Numbered from the stretch's first letter, positions 31,321-42,469 are shown. The stretch is 64,000 bases of DNA from Sorghum bicolor (GCF_000003195.3 NC_012870.2:33314706-33378705), one strand, 5' to 3'. Numbers and translations are program-made. The notes: generated by a model from the letters alone, not told the origin.

Positions 31321-34300
31321 CTATGCATCGACCCATATACTGGGGTAGTACTTCTTTAAATATTTGCCGTTTAATGCTCTGGGAAATTCAATTCCTTCGA
31401 GGGTTTCTAGAATGTAGGCATTACCAAGAGCCGATCGACTTATCCGATAAGGACCCTCCCAATTAGGAGACCACTTTCCAAACTTCGAACTTTTGGTCCC
31501 AATTGGTAAAATTACTTTCCATACCAAATCCCCATCGGCAAACTCTTTAGCCTTCACTTTCTTATCATACCATCTAGCAACTCTCTTCTTATTTTCTTCT
31601 ATACTCATTAAAGCTTTTAACCGATGCCCTGCTAGATCATCCAATTCATCGGTCATCAAAGCGGCATAATCGTCGGAAGTTAATTGATCTTGAAAAGACA
31701 ATCGCCTAGATCCAGCCTTAATTTCCCAAGGCAACACTGCATAATGTCCATACACCAATTGATAGGGTGATACCTTGGTCGATCCATGACAAGCCATCCG
31801 ATAAGACCATAATGCTTCATTTAATAATGTATGCCACCGCCTAGGATTTTCTTCAATCTTTCGTTTAATAAGCTTGATAATTCCTTTGTTAGACGCTTCG
31901 GCCTGCCCATTGGCTTGAGCATAATAAGGAGAAGAATTCAACACTTTAATTCCCATACCGATTGCGAATTCATCGAACTCCCCCGATGTGAACATGGTGC
32001 CCTGATCGGTAGTAATCGTTTGGGGAATCCCAAATCGGTAAACAATATGCTCCTTCACAAAATCAATCATATTGGCCGATGTGACTTTCTTCAAAGGAAT
32101 AGCTTCAACCCACTTAGTGAAATAGTCAGTGGCAACTAGAATGAACTTATGCCCTTTGCTAGATGGTGGATAAATCTGGCCGATCAGATCGATGGCCCAT
32201 CCCCGGAACGACCAAGGCTTTATTATAGGATTCATAGCCGATGCGGGTGCTCTCTGGATATTACCAAACTTTTGACAACCTTGACATCCCTTGAAATATT
32301 TAAAACAATCTTCAAGTATGGTCGGCCAAAAATATCCATTCCTTCGAATCATCCACTTCATCTTAAAAGCTGACTGATGCGCTCCACACACTCCTTCATG
32401 GATTTCCCCCATCAAACCTCTAGCTTCATCATCACCCAAGCATCGGAGAAGAATTCCGTCGATAGTTCGATAATACAATTCATTTTCAAGGAGCACATAC
32501 TTGGTTGCTTGAAATCGAACCCGTCTTTCAACTTTTTTGGATGGATCTGTTAAATAATCAATAATTTCTTTCCTCCAGTCACCGGCACCGACTGCCGATG
32601 TCGCATTAATCATTGGCTGATATCCCGAGGCATGCTGAGCTAACCGATTAGCGTCTTCATTATGCAATCGGGGAACATGCTCCAATCGGAAATCCTTGAA
32701 TTCCTTTAACAGTTGCATACTTCTCTCGAAATAAGTTATGAGAACTTCACTTCGGCATTCATAGCTTCCGGCCAATTGATTTATAACCAACATAGAATCC
32801 CCGAATATTTCAACAGCATCAGCACGAACTTCTCTTAACAATTCCAACCCCTTGATCAGAGCTTGATACTCAGCCTGATTATTTGTTGATGTGGCAACAA
32901 TCGGCAAGGAAAACTCATACTTCCTCCCCTTAGGGGAAACTAATACAATGCCGATTCCTGCCCCCCGGTCACAGGTAGATCCATCAAAGAAGAGCGTCCA
33001 GGGTACAATTTCCAAGGTTTCCACTAGACCGCAATGCTGAGTCACAAAATCGGCCATAATCTGCCCTTTGACTGCCTTAGCCGATTCGTAACGCAAATCG
33101 AACTCCGACAGCGCTAAAATCCATTTACCGATCCTACCACTCATAATCGGCATAGATAGCATGTATCGGACCACGTCATCTTTGCAAACAACAGTGCATT
33201 CGGCCGATAACAGGTAATGTCTCAGCTTGATACATGAAAAATATAAGCATAAGCATAATTTCTCAATGGCCGAATACCTGGTTTCAGCATCAATCAACCT
33301 CCTACTCAAATAATAAATTACCCTTTCTTTCCCTTCAAATTCTTGAACTAACGCTAAACCGATAACCGATCCATCGGTAGATAAATACAATCTGAAGGGC
33401 TTCCCTTGTTGAGGTGGAACTAGAACTGGAGGATTTACTAGATACTTCTTGATTTCATCCAGAGCCAACTGCTGTTCTTCTCCCCAAATAAACTCTTGAT
33501 CGGCTTTCAATTTAAGAAGAGGACTGAAAGCACGAATCCTACCAGACAAATTCGATATAAATCTCCTGATAAAATTTACCTTGCCGATCAAGGATTGGAG
33601 CTCCGTTTTGTTGGTAGGGGCCACTATTTTATTGATGGCATCAATAGATCTTCGACTAATTTCAATACCCCTCTGATGTACCATGAAACCAAGAAACTGT
33701 CCTGCCGATACACCAAATGCACACTTGTTGGGATTCATCTTCAATCCATGCTTCCTTGTGCACTCTAACACTTTTTGTAAATCGGCAAGATGCTTTGAGA
33801 AATCTCCAGACTTAACTACCACATCATCAATATAAATCTCTACGAGCTTGCCGATGAACTCATGAAATATAAAATTCATAGCCCTTTGATAAGTAGCACC
33901 AGCATTCTTCAACCCAAAAGTCATGACTATCCATTCAAATAGCCCAACAAGACCAGGACACCTGAATGCGGTTTTTGGAATATCCTCCTCCGCCATGAAT
34001 ATTTGATTGTAACCTGCATTACCATCCATGAAGCTGATGACCCGATGACCAGCCGCAGCATCAACCAGTAGATCGGCGACAGGCATTGGGTATCCATCCA
34101 TCGGCGTAGCTTTATTGAGATTCCTGAAATCAATGCACACCCGAAGCTTCCCGTTCTTCTTGTAAACCGGAACAACATTGGAAATCCATTCGGCATACCG
34201 ACACTGCCGAATAAACTTAGCTTCAATAAGTTTAGTGATTTCGGCCTTAATATCAGGTAGAATGTTAGGATTACATCGGCGGGCTGGTTGCTGATGTGGC

Positions 34301-34554
34301 CGAAATCTAGACTTGATGGGTAACCGATGTTCAACAATTGATCGGTCTAAACCAGGCATCTCAGTATAATCCCAAGCAAAGCAATCTTTATATTCCTTTA
34401 ACAAACTAGCCAATTGTTGCTTACTCTCAGGATCTAATTTAGCACTAATGAAAGTAGGCCTAGGCTTATCACCACTACCTATATCTACTTCTACCAAATC
34501 ATCGGCCGATGTGAATCCCTGGCCTAATTTCCCATCATCGGCAAATCTATCCAC
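31321..34554 (-). CDS. pol: E pol: RT, dual RNase H, integrase
   Basis: An open frame of 1,077 codons, the best preserved pol of this family in the window. It begins at GTG 34554, whose G is also the last base of the gag stop TAG, so pol is in the -1 frame relative to gag; in D the same spot is TAATG. RT: VCIDFRNLNKATP, FMDGNAGYNQIF, FGLKNAGATYQ, YIDDVVVKS. A connection RNase H (VIYYLSRRLIDAE) is followed by a second RNase H (LFFDGSTCDRGAG, then GDSMLVINQL), typical of the Tat lineage. Integrase has the zinc site H...CQGC, then AIDLIG, TTDQGT and GQAEASN, with 35 residues between the last Asp and Glu. No stop or lost catalytic residue is seen. It likely needs frameshifting or re-initiation for expression. 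Confidence 0.93.
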   Translation of the reverse strand: MDRFADDGKLGQGFTSADDLVEVDIGSGDKPRPTFISAKLDPESKQQLASLLKEYKDCFAWDYTEMPGLDRSIVEHRLPIKSRFRPHQQPARRCNPNILPDIKAEITKLIEAKFIRQCRYAEWISNVVPVYKKNGKLRVCIDFRNLNKATPMDGYPMPVADLLVDAAAGHRVISFMDGNAGYNQIFMAEEDIPKTAFRCPGLVGLFEWIVMTFGLKNAGATYQRAMNFIFHEFIGKLVEIYIDDVVVKSGDFSKHLADLQKVLECTRKHGLKMNPNKCAFGVSAGQFLGFMVHQRGIEISRRSIDAINKIVAPTNKTELQSLIGKVNFIRRFISNLSGRIRAFSPLLKLKADQEFIWGEEQQLALDEIKKYLVNPPVLVPPQQGKPFRLYLSTDGSVIGLALVQEFEGKERVIYYLSRRLIDAETRYSAIEKLCLCLYFSCIKLRHYLLSAECTVVCKDDVVRYMLSMPIMSGRIGKWILALSEFDLRYESAKAVKGQIMADFVTQHCGLVETLEIVPWTLFFDGSTCDRGAGIGIVLVSPKGRKYEFSLPIVATSTNNQAEYQALIKGLELLREVRADAVEIFGDSMLVINQLAGSYECRSEVLITYFERSMQLLKEFKDFRLEHVPRLHNEDANRLAQHASGYQPMINATSAVGAGDWRKEIIDYLTDPSKKVERRVRFQATKYVLLENELYYRTIDGILLRCLGDDEARGLMGEIHEGVCGAHQSAFKMKWMIRRNGYFWPTILEDCFKYFKGCQGCQKFGNIQRAPASAMNPIIKPWSFRGWAIDLIGQIYPPSSKGHKFILVATDYFTKWVEAIPLKKVTSANMIDFVKEHIVYRFGIPQTITTDQGTMFTSGEFDEFAIGMGIKVLNSSPYYAQANGQAEASNKGIIKLIKRKIEENPRRWHTLLNEALWSYRMACHGSTKVSPYQLVYGHYAVLPWEIKAGSRRLSFQDQLTSDDYAALMTDELDDLAGHRLKALMSIEENKKRVARWYDKKVKAKEFADGDLVWKVILPIGTKSSKFGKWSPNWEGPYRISRSALGNAYILETLEGIEFPRALNGKYLKKYYPSIWVDA

Positions 34555-37145
34555 TAAAAACCGTCGTCAGAACCGACTGCTTGGATCGGTGGAATCTCAT
34601 AATCGGCAACTTTGAGAAAATCTTTCTCCCAAACTTCTCCTGAAATGCACCTGGTCCTTTCGTAAGTATCCGCTTCTGCTGATGCGATAACATAAGAAGA
34701 GTCTCCTGGGACAATCTCAATCTTGTCACCTACCCACTGAACCAAGCACTGATGCATTGTAGATGGGATACAGCAATTGGCATGAATCCAATCTCTTCCC
34801 AATAATAAGTTGTAAGCACCTTTTCCGCTGATCACGAAAAAAGTTGTCGGCAAGGTTTTGCTGCCGATGGTCAACTCTGCACATATCGCTCCCTTGACTG
34901 GATACACGTTTCCTTCAAAGTCTTTGAGCATCATATCGGTCTTGGTCAAATCTTGATCCCCTTTCCCAAGCTTCCGATATACTGCATACGGCATAATATT
35001 AATAGCAGCTCCACCATCAACTAGGATCTTGGTCATTGGCTGCCCATCAACCCTTCCTTTGAGGAACAGAGCTTTAAGATGCTGCCTCTCGTCATCGGCA
35101 GGTTTCTCAAAGATAGCCGTCATCGGATCTAGAGCCAACTGAGCTATCTGATCAGAAAATTCCAACTCATCATCACTGGCTGGTGCAAGAAACTCCATCG
35201 GCAACATGAAGACCATGTTGACGCCTGCCGATGGACCTTCCCTCTTAGTGTCTGATGGCTGCCGACTTCCAGAGTTCTCTCCCTTGTTTAGCTCTTCTTG
35301 CCTTTCACGTTGCAATCTCCTTTTCTGTGTCTTGGTTAATCCTCCAGGGCACCAAGGAGGAAGTGGCCTTTGCCTTGCCGTCGGGCGTCGGTTCTCCCTT
35401 GACTCCATACGATGCGTGTTAGCATCCCTGCAAAATATGAATTCATCGGGAACCCGCGCATCAGCCATTCCCTCGAGCTCTTCTTGGTTCCTGGGAAAAT
35501 ACTGGACACGGTCACTAAGTCTGTCGTGCCCGCTATATCTGCCCCCCAGCCGGTCATGAACTGACACCCTTCCTCTGATCGGCCCATTAAATCGCCGTTC
35601 ATCATTATGATAATGCCGATCGATCCTATCGTACCGATCATAACCGTTGCACTCAGGGCAGTCTCTGACAGTAGGAAGCTTGATATTCTCCTCCCAACAA
35701 TGGATGAAGAATGGACAATTCCAATGATCCCTGTGCCGATTCCACTCCTGTCGGCGTCTTTCTTCTTCCCGTCGATAATCTTCCTGCTGGCGCCGATACC
35801 GATCTTCCCGTTGTTGCCATTTTTCTCGAGGCCTTCTATGAGTTATGACGATACCAGATCGAGGAAGCCTTCCTGAGCTAGTTCCTTCCTGGACCAAGCC
35901 CTTACTTCTTGCATCGGCAGTAGTAACTTGATGCTGAGGATCTACCGATGCACTCTTCTCAGCTGTCTCCGATGTTAAGACCTTAGCCTTCCCCTTAGCA
36001 TCCAACATGTTTGTCGGGAAAGGATGTTGGTCTATCTTCATCGGCTTCTGGGCTTTGGAACTGTCAAACTTGATTCTCCCTGACTCTATAGCCGATTGCA
36101 GCTGCTGTCTGAATACTTTGCACTCGTTGGTGTCATGGGAAGTTGCATTATGCCACTTGCAATATCTCATCCTCTTCAACTCTTCTGCCGATGGGATCAC
36201 ATGGTTAGGTGACAGTTTGATCTGACCTTCCTGAAGTAGAAAGTCAAATATCCTATCGGCCTTAGCGGTGTCAAAAGCAAACTTCTCTGGTTCCTTCTGC
36301 CCAAAAGGACAAGACATCGGCTTCTTGTTTTTTACCCACTCTGCCAAACCGATTACTGGTTCTTCATCAGAATCTGAGCTTGTTGCTTCATCGACAAATG
36401 ACACTTTCTTATTCCATGCTCTCTTAGGCTCAAAAGGCTTGATGTCTTGATCAGAAATCCTCTGCACCAAATGACTTAAACTTTCGAACTCCTGAGAGGC
36501 ATACTTATCCCTGATATGTGGCAACAAACCCTGGAAAGCCAAATCGGCTAGCTGCCGATCATCCAGAACCAGGCTATAGCATTTATTCTTGACCTCTCGT
36601 ATCCTCTGCACAAATCCCTCAACCGACTCATCATTACGTTGCCTCAATTTGACCAAGTTGGTGATCTTCTTCTCATGAACCCCCGAGAAGAAGTATTTGT
36701 GGAATTGCTTCTCTAGATCGGCCCAAGTAATTACTGAGTTGGGAGGTAATGATATGAACCAAGTAAAGGCCGATCCAGACAATGATGATGAAAATAGATG
36801 AACCCTCAATTCGTCCCTATTACCAGCCTCTCCACATTGAATAATGAACCTGTTGACATGCTCCATGGTTGACGTGTCGTCCTGTCCGGAAAACTTTGTA
36901 AAATCCGGTACCTTGTACCGATGTGGAAGCGGGATCAAATCATACGCGGGAGGATACGGTGTCCGATAAGAATAAGTGTTGACTTTGGGTTTTATCCCAA
37001 ATTGTTCCCTCATTACTTCAGCAATCTTATCGGCCCAATATGCATCGGCATCTTGCCGATGAGGCGGCTGCGGATCTGGCACTTGGTGGCGAACCTCCAC
37101 GTGTCTGTTCGGGACGTGATCTGCACGGAACATTGTATTGATCAC
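34554..37145 (-). CDS. gag: E gag-protease, main part
   Basis: 863 open codons. The gag domain comes first (YKVPDFTKFSGQDDTSTMEH, then FTWFISLPPN and LADLAFQGLLPHIRDKY). A knuckle-like C-X2-H-X4-H-X4-C (CKWHNATSHDTNEC) follows, then an Arg/Asp/Tyr-rich region (DRYDRIDRHYH) and an aspartic protease with VDGGAAINIM. It ends SDDGF then TAG at 34556-34554. The apparent first ATG, 37145-37143, is not the real start: the true N-terminus lies at 37767 but is separated by stops and a deletion. Its particle-forming function is therefore doubtful, while the protease region looks intact. Confidence 0.88.
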   Translation of the reverse strand: MINTMFRADHVPNRHVEVRHQVPDPQPPHRQDADAYWADKIAEVMREQFGIKPKVNTYSYRTPYPPAYDLIPLPHRYKVPDFTKFSGQDDTSTMEHVNRFIIQCGEAGNRDELRVHLFSSSLSGSAFTWFISLPPNSVITWADLEKQFHKYFFSGVHEKKITNLVKLRQRNDESVEGFVQRIREVKNKCYSLVLDDRQLADLAFQGLLPHIRDKYASQEFESLSHLVQRISDQDIKPFEPKRAWNKKVSFVDEATSSDSDEEPVIGLAEWVKNKKPMSCPFGQKEPEKFAFDTAKADRIFDFLLQEGQIKLSPNHVIPSAEELKRMRYCKWHNATSHDTNECKVFRQQLQSAIESGRIKFDSSKAQKPMKIDQHPFPTNMLDAKGKAKVLTSETAEKSASVDPQHQVTTADARSKGLVQEGTSSGRLPRSGIVITHRRPREKWQQREDRYRRQQEDYRREEERRRQEWNRHRDHWNCPFFIHCWEENIKLPTVRDCPECNGYDRYDRIDRHYHNDERRFNGPIRGRVSVHDRLGGRYSGHDRLSDRVQYFPRNQEELEGMADARVPDEFIFCRDANTHRMESRENRRPTARQRPLPPWCPGGLTKTQKRRLQRERQEELNKGENSGSRQPSDTKREGPSAGVNMVFMLPMEFLAPASDDELEFSDQIAQLALDPMTAIFEKPADDERQHLKALFLKGRVDGQPMTKILVDGGAAINIMPYAVYRKLGKGDQDLTKTDMMLKDFEGNVYPVKGAICAELTIGSKTLPTTFFVISGKGAYNLLLGRDWIHANCCIPSTMHQCLVQWVGDKIEIVPGDSSYVIASAEADTYERTRCISGEVWEKDFLKVADYEIPPIQAVGSDDGF

Positions 37146-37767
37146 CTATCCTCCAATCTGCGGACCACCAAGCTGCTGTCCACCGATTGGCTGTCCTCCG
37201 AGTTGTTGTCCAAAATTCATTGGCTGGTTGGGAATCCCCTGACCTTGGAACCCGGGATAGACCTACCCTTGCTGGAACCCCGTAGTCTGGTAACTCTGCT
37301 GGGGCGATTGTGGAAAGGCTTGCTGTCCAAGCCATCCATTATTAGCGTTCATCGGCATAGGTGCCTGCATTCGTCAAGGCAGCCGATGGAGCCGTGACCT
37401 CTGGTGCCGTTGGCTGATGATGGGAGGGGCCCACATAATCTGGTGGGATTTGTCCTTCCTTGAAAGTTCTTGCCACGGCATTGAAAACCATATTAGACAG
37501 TACACCAGCTTGGTTAATCAACGCTCGATTGATGGCATTGTCAACCATATTTTGAAGCTTGCCAGGATTGGCGTCAAAGGTAACCTGCCGCGGTGCCGGC
37601 AGTGCATCTTTCTGGACCACTTCGCCGCTCCTGTTTATGCTGAAAGACCTCAGGCATTGCTGCTTGAACTCTTCCATGGCTTGGGCAATAGCTTGCTTCT
37701 GTTCATCCTTGAGGTTGGCCTCCGTCACGGGGATGACGTTCTCTTGATCGAGGTCAGAGATCGACAT
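37146..37767 (-). pseudogene. E gag N-terminal part, broken
   Basis: ATG 37767 opens MSISDLDQENVIPVTEANL, matching D's gag start. The frame ends at 37342 because about 440 bp of the Pro/Gln/Met-rich linker present in D (roughly 24680-25110) are missing here, shifting the frame. Between 37341 and 37146 the original frame carries two TAG codons (near 37265 and 37147) where D or the family reads CAG. The rest of gag continues at 37145. Confidence 0.8.
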
Positions 37768-37789
37768 GTTGATCTTGATCTTGAATCTG

Positions 37790-37807
37790 GTCCCACCAGG
37801 TGTGCCA
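37790..37807 (-). other. E primer binding site
   Basis: Minus-strand TGGCACACCTGGTGGGAC lies seven bases inside the 5' LTR end, matching D's site with two changes. Confidence 0.7.
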
Positions 37808-37814
37808 AAAGATG

Positions 37815-38510
37815 TGTTGATGCAAAACTGATCTGCAAACACAAAGGGCTAATACCCGATTCAAACGTTAAGGCGTGCCAGCCGATTTGACCTTACTATC
37901 GGCAAAGGTGATAACTCGAATACTTTAGTCCTGACAACAGCGATGCGCCCGGATGTCACGGCTAAGAGGTACTCACGCGGAACTCGAGAACACGCCGAGC
38001 TTAAGTCGACGAATTCCTAAGAACTCGTAATAAAAGGAAAAAGTGTGACGAAGTCGTCGAAAAGTAGATGCTGGAATATGAGTAAAAACGTGTGTTTGAT
38101 TGATTTCTTTTTTTTTTCTTACAAGGCCCTAGGGTCTATATTTATACCCTGCTCAAAGAGCTACAACCAGACACGATTAGAATTCGAATTCCAAATTACA
38201 CGGAATCCGTATACAAAACGATGCAAATAATTAAGGAAATAATAAAACTATCCCTCGTGACAAACCGAAACTCCTCCACATAACGACCGGCAGCTTCCAG
38301 ACTCCTCCTTCGCATCATCGGCAGATCCTTTGCCATAGTCATCGGCAGACTTTCTTATCTAGCCATCGGCACCATATTACTGCCTGTGGACTTAGTCACA
38401 TTCAACTTCCCCCTCATCGGCAACCATCCTCATCGGCAACCCGCTTTGTAAACATCATACTGCCACCTTATCCTGCCATCCTAGACACGTGCCCAAAAAC
38501 GGTGTCAACA
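37815..38510 (-). repeat. E 5' LTR (696 bp)
   Basis: Near-identical to 29105-29800. Plus-strand TATTTATA at 38139-38146 is the minus-strand TATA box. It is followed by the duplication TCTAC (38511-38515). Confidence 0.95.
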
Positions 38511-40562
38511 TCTACCGATGGGATGGTCATCGGTTCGGCTTTAATTCAAGAATTTGAAGGGAAGGAACGTGTGATTTACTATTTAAGCAGGAGGTTGATT
38601 GATGCTAAGACCAGGTATTCGGCTATTGAGAAACTGAGCTTATGCTTGTACTTCTCCTGTATTAAGTTAAGGCATTATTTGCTATCGGCCGAATGCACTG
38701 TTATTTGCAAAGATGATGTGGTCCGATACATGCTATCTATGCCGATCACGAGTGGCGGGATCGGTAAGTGGATTTTGGCACTGTCAGAATTTGATCTGCG
38801 TTACGAATCGGCTAAAGCGGTTAAAGGACAGATTATGGCCGATTTTGTGACTCAACGTCATGGTACAGTGGAGACTTTGGAGATTGTACCTTGGACGCTC
38901 TTCTTTGATGGATCCACGTGTGACCGGGCGGCAGGAATCGGCATAGTTTTAATTTCCCCTCGGGGAAAGAAAGATGAGTTCTCCTTGACGATTGTTGCCA
39001 CGTCAACAAATAATCAGGCTGAGTATCAAGCTTTGATAAAGGGGCTGGAATTACTAAGAGAAGTTCATGCCGATGCTGTTGAAATCTTCGGGGATTCCAT
39101 GCTAGTTATAAATCAATTGGCTGGAAGCTATGAATGCCGAAGTGAGGTACTCATAACTTATCACGAGAGGAGTATGCAACTGTTAAAGGAATTCAAGGAT
39201 TTCCGATTAGAGCATGTTCCTCGATTGCATAATGAAGAGGCCAATCGGTTGGCTCAGCAGGCCTCGGGATATCAGCCCATAATAAGTGCGATATCAGCAA
39301 TCAGTGCCGATGATTGGAGGAAAGAAATCATTGATTATTTAAAGGATCCGTCCAAGAAAGTTGAAAGACGTGTTCGGTTTCAAGCCACCAAGTATGTGCT
39401 CCTTGAGGAGAAGTTATATTACCGAACTGTTGATGGGATTCTTCTCAGATGTTTAGGTGATGATGAGGCTAAGAATTTGATGGGAGAAATACATGAAGGA
39501 GTATGTGGAGCACATCAGTCGGCTTTTAAGATGAAGTGGATGATTAGAAGATTGGCTGACTATACTTGAAGATTGTTTTAAGTATTTTAAGGGGTGTAAA
39601 GGATGTTAGAAATTTGGCAATGTTCAAAGGGCACCTGCATCGGCCATGAATTCTATCATCAAGCCTTGGCCGTTCCGGGGATGGGCTATTGATTTGATCG
39701 GCCAGATTTATCCGCCATCTAGCAAAGGACATAAATTTATTCTGGTTGCCACCGATTATTTCACAAAATGGGTTGAAGCTATTCCTTTAAAGAAAGTTAC
39801 ATCGGCCAATATGATTGATTTTGTGAAAGAGCATATTATCTACCGATTTGGAATTCCTCAAACAATTACTACCGATCAGGGTACTATGTTCACATCGGGG
39901 GAGTTTGATGAATTTGCAATCGGTATGGGAATTAAAGTATTAAACTCTTCTCCTTACTATGCTCAAACTAATGAGCAGGCCGAGGCATCTAACAAAGGAA
40001 TTATCAAGCTTATTAAACGAAAGATTGAAGAAAATCCTAGGAGGTGGCACACATTGTTAAACAAAGCTTTATGGTCGTACCGGATGGCTTGTCATGGATC
40101 GACCAAGGTTTCACCTTATCAGTTGGTGTATGGGCATGATGCAGTGTTACCTTGGGAAATTAAGACTGGATCTAGGCGACTATCTTTTCAAGATCAATTG
40201 GCTACCGATGATTATGCTACTTTGATGACAGACGAGTTGGATGATCTAGCAGGACATCGGCTAAGGGCTTTGATGAGTATAGAAGAGAATAAGAAGAGAG
40301 TTGCCAGATGGTATGATAAGAAGGTGAAAGCTAAGGAGTTTGCTGATGGAGAGACTTAATATGGAAATTAATCTTACCGATCGGGACTAAAAGTTCAAAA
40401 TTTGGGAAGCGGTCTCCCAATTGGGAGGGTCCCTATCAGATAAGTCGATCGGCTCATGGTAATGCCTATATTTTAGAAACTCTCGAAGGAGTTGAATTTC
40501 CCAGAGCGTTAAATGGCAAATATCTAAAGAAGTACTACCCCAGCATATGGGTCGATGCATGA
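38511..40562 (+). pseudogene. pol: D pol, part 2 (RNase H domains and integrase)
   Basis: After E the D frame resumes with TCTACCGATGG. A long open stretch to 39569 holds the connection RNase H (VIYYLSRRLIDAK) and the second RNase H (LFFDGSTCDRAAG). Stops follow near 39567-39610, in the integrase zinc region. The integrase core is open from 39646 to 40359: AIDLIGQ, TTDQGTM, EQAEASN, DDE residues kept. A frame break near 40355 (E reads GDLVWK there) precedes the C-terminal end at TGA 40560-40562. Confidence 0.88.
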
Positions 40563-40572
40563 AAGTTTAAGT

Positions 40573-40658
40573 GCCGATAACATTCCTATCGGCTGGATCA
40601 AAATGTATCTGGAGCTGGACTTAGTGTTTTAAAAGGTGCCGATAACAGTCCTATCGGC
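40573..40658. other. D: twin hairpins GCCGATA-N7-TATCGGC in the convergent gap
   Basis: Perfect 7-bp stems at 40573-40593 (loop ACATTCC) and 40638-40658 (loop ACAGTCC), between the pol stop (40562) and the antisense stop (40719). These are the counterparts of E's pair, read from the other strand. Confidence 0.75.
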
Positions 40659-40718
40659 TAGACTAAGATGCTGGGAGTGCTCAAAAGGGGAGAGTAGGAT
40701 GTATCGCCGATGAAGAGT

Positions 40719-41414
40719 TCATGTGTTCAGCAGCGCCTGGATTGTCGATATGGTGCGCAGACGGATCTGGTTGGCTTCTTCTATCTCCTTCACGTCGTCA
40801 TCGGCAGAGCACTCCACTGGCTTCAGCTTCTTCTTCATCTGCAGCGCCTTGCGGCCATGGACATTTCGCTCTTGTTCAAGGAGTTTGATCACCTCAGGCA
40901 GCTAGTTCTCCTCTTGCTGAGCTTGGGACAAGGCTTCCTCTACTTGCTTGAGTTCTGCCAACAGGGCTTCTCTTTTTGCCGACAGATCAGAGATCTTGTG
41001 TTTCAGAGCATCTCCTGAGGACTTCAAGATGCCGATGTTCTTGTGCTTCTCATCGGCAAGGAGCTTCACCTTCATCATCTCCTCAGAGAGCTGGGCATGA
41101 GCAGCTCTATCAGCAAGACGTTGGGCAGCCCTCTGGTACTGCAGTTGACAGCTCTCTAGATGTGCAGCTTGAAAAATAACTTCTTCAGCATCGGCAGGGA
41201 TTTGGCCTCTGAGGGTCTTGAACAAAGCCTTGGCAAGATCAGAATCATCAACCAGTTGGGATGTGTCTTGATGGAGGAGGGCCGACAATTCTTCCAATTT
41301 TGCCCTGATCTCTGCCGATGTGATTCCAATTGCTCGGGGGGAACTTGCCTCCTCACCTTCATCTTCAGAGATGTCAATGGCGAAGGAGAACAAACTGTCG
41401 GGAGAGTCCTGCTC
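40719..41414 (-). pseudogene. D antisense gene, last exon (coiled coil)
   Basis: A 696-nt exon with acceptor CAG (minus strand, 41417-41415) starts EQDSPDSLFSFAIDISEDEG and continues as a Glu/Lys/Leu/Gln-rich coiled coil to TGA at 40721-40719. A TAG at 40904-40902 replaces a Gln codon (E reads EESQLPE). It is the 3' exon of the gene at 55761-57939; F sits in the intron between them, a few bases from this acceptor. Confidence 0.8.
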
Positions 41415-41422
41415 CTGAAAAA

Positions 41423-41427
41423 GAAAT
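41423..41427. repeat. Target-site duplication of F, left copy (GAAAT)
   Basis: GAAAT precedes F's 5' LTR and is repeated at 55694-55698 after its 3' LTR. Confidence 0.95.
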
Positions 41428-42467
41428 TGTCGAGGGTATCGGTAAGGGGTACCCTCAGCGATGCGCACTATGAGATTGCCCGTACGAAGGTCGAGACCCT
41501 TAATTCGACGCCCTAGTCTTACGCATGCGCCGCCATCGACAGTCGCAGCCTCGAAGACGAAAATAGCGTCGAGCGAACCGGTCAGGGCTCGAGCAACGAC
41601 TACCGTCGAAGACGGAAGCGGGCTCGAGCGAACCAAGAGACGTCGAGCGTTAGGACACTGTCCGCCGCCTGACGCGCGCACGCGGGCGGGAGCATTAAAT
41701 GCACCTGACGCTTCCCCACCTAACACACAGGTCATGGGAGGCGTGATAGGGAGCGAGCTTCTGTCCCATCGTTCTTTTTGCAGCCTTCCCACCGAACGAC
41801 CCAGGGCGTGTCAGGACGCGGGAAACAAGGATGGAACGTCTAATCGGGACCCCCTCGAGACACCCAAGGTCAGCGCTCCAGATATCAGCATATTACGCGG
41901 CGCCCGGCCCTCGACCGAACAAGGTCCCTCCCCAGGGACAAGTCGGGCGTCGACTGACAACACCACAGCTGCTCCGCCGGATCCGCCACCATGCCATACG
42001 AGCATACGACCTCAGAACCAGCGCAAGGCGGCTGGCAGGGCAGCTCGCAGGAGCACGCGTAATCATCACCAAGCTATCAGGATGGGACGGCTCGAGGCCA
42101 TGCCGTACGGAAGCCTCGAGTAGGTCAGCGCTTCGTGCAGCTATCGATCCCTACTCTAACATCTACGCATGTACCCTGTGTCTCTCCTTGGAGCTATAAA
42201 AGGAGGGACTCAGGAATAGAAGAGGGACATCCGAACACAAGAACACACTCGTGGTAGAGCTACACACTTCATATCACGCTTGTATTCGCCCCTGTACAAG
42301 CACTTAGGTGCAAGATAATACAAACTCTCTCCCCCCGCTGGACGTAGGGCCTTCTCTTGCCCGAACCAGGATAAATCTCTGTGTCTTCTTGCATCATCAT
42401 CCGGAAAGGGGAGCACGCATACAAATTTACTCGTTGGTGTGACCCCCCCGGGGGAAAAACACCGACA
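41428..42467 (+). repeat. F 5' LTR (1,040 bp)
   Basis: TGTCGAGGGTATCGGTAAGG to ACACCGACA. TATAAAAG is at 42195-42202. It is nearly identical to 54654-55693. Confidence 0.97.
42195..42202 (+). promoter_or_regulatory. F 5' LTR TATA box
   Basis: TTGGAGCTATAAAAGGAGG, at the same LTR position as in B. It is unchanged in the 3' LTR (55421-55428). Confidence 0.8.
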
Positions 42468-42469
42468 GT

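Larger units (their letters stand above)
29105..38510 (-). mobile_element. Element E: complete D-family element inserted in D's pol, minus strand
   Basis: E is 9.4 kb, with LTRs at 37815-38510 (5') and 29105-29800 (3'), each 696 bp and differing at about seven substitutions by eye, and a TCTAC duplication. Internal order on the minus strand: primer binding site, gag-protease (N-terminal part broken), pol (intact 1,077-codon frame); on the plus strand a short remnant of the antisense gene. The plant mobile domain exons found in D are missing. With 1.3e-8 per site per year the LTR difference suggests about 0.4 million years (inference). Confidence 0.95.

Noticed and set aside
41461..42123. 220-codon ORF inside F's LTR, repeated in the 3' LTR
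   Set aside because: It has no ATG-context support or known domain, the frame is not kept in B's LTR, and GC-rich LTRs give such ORFs by chance.
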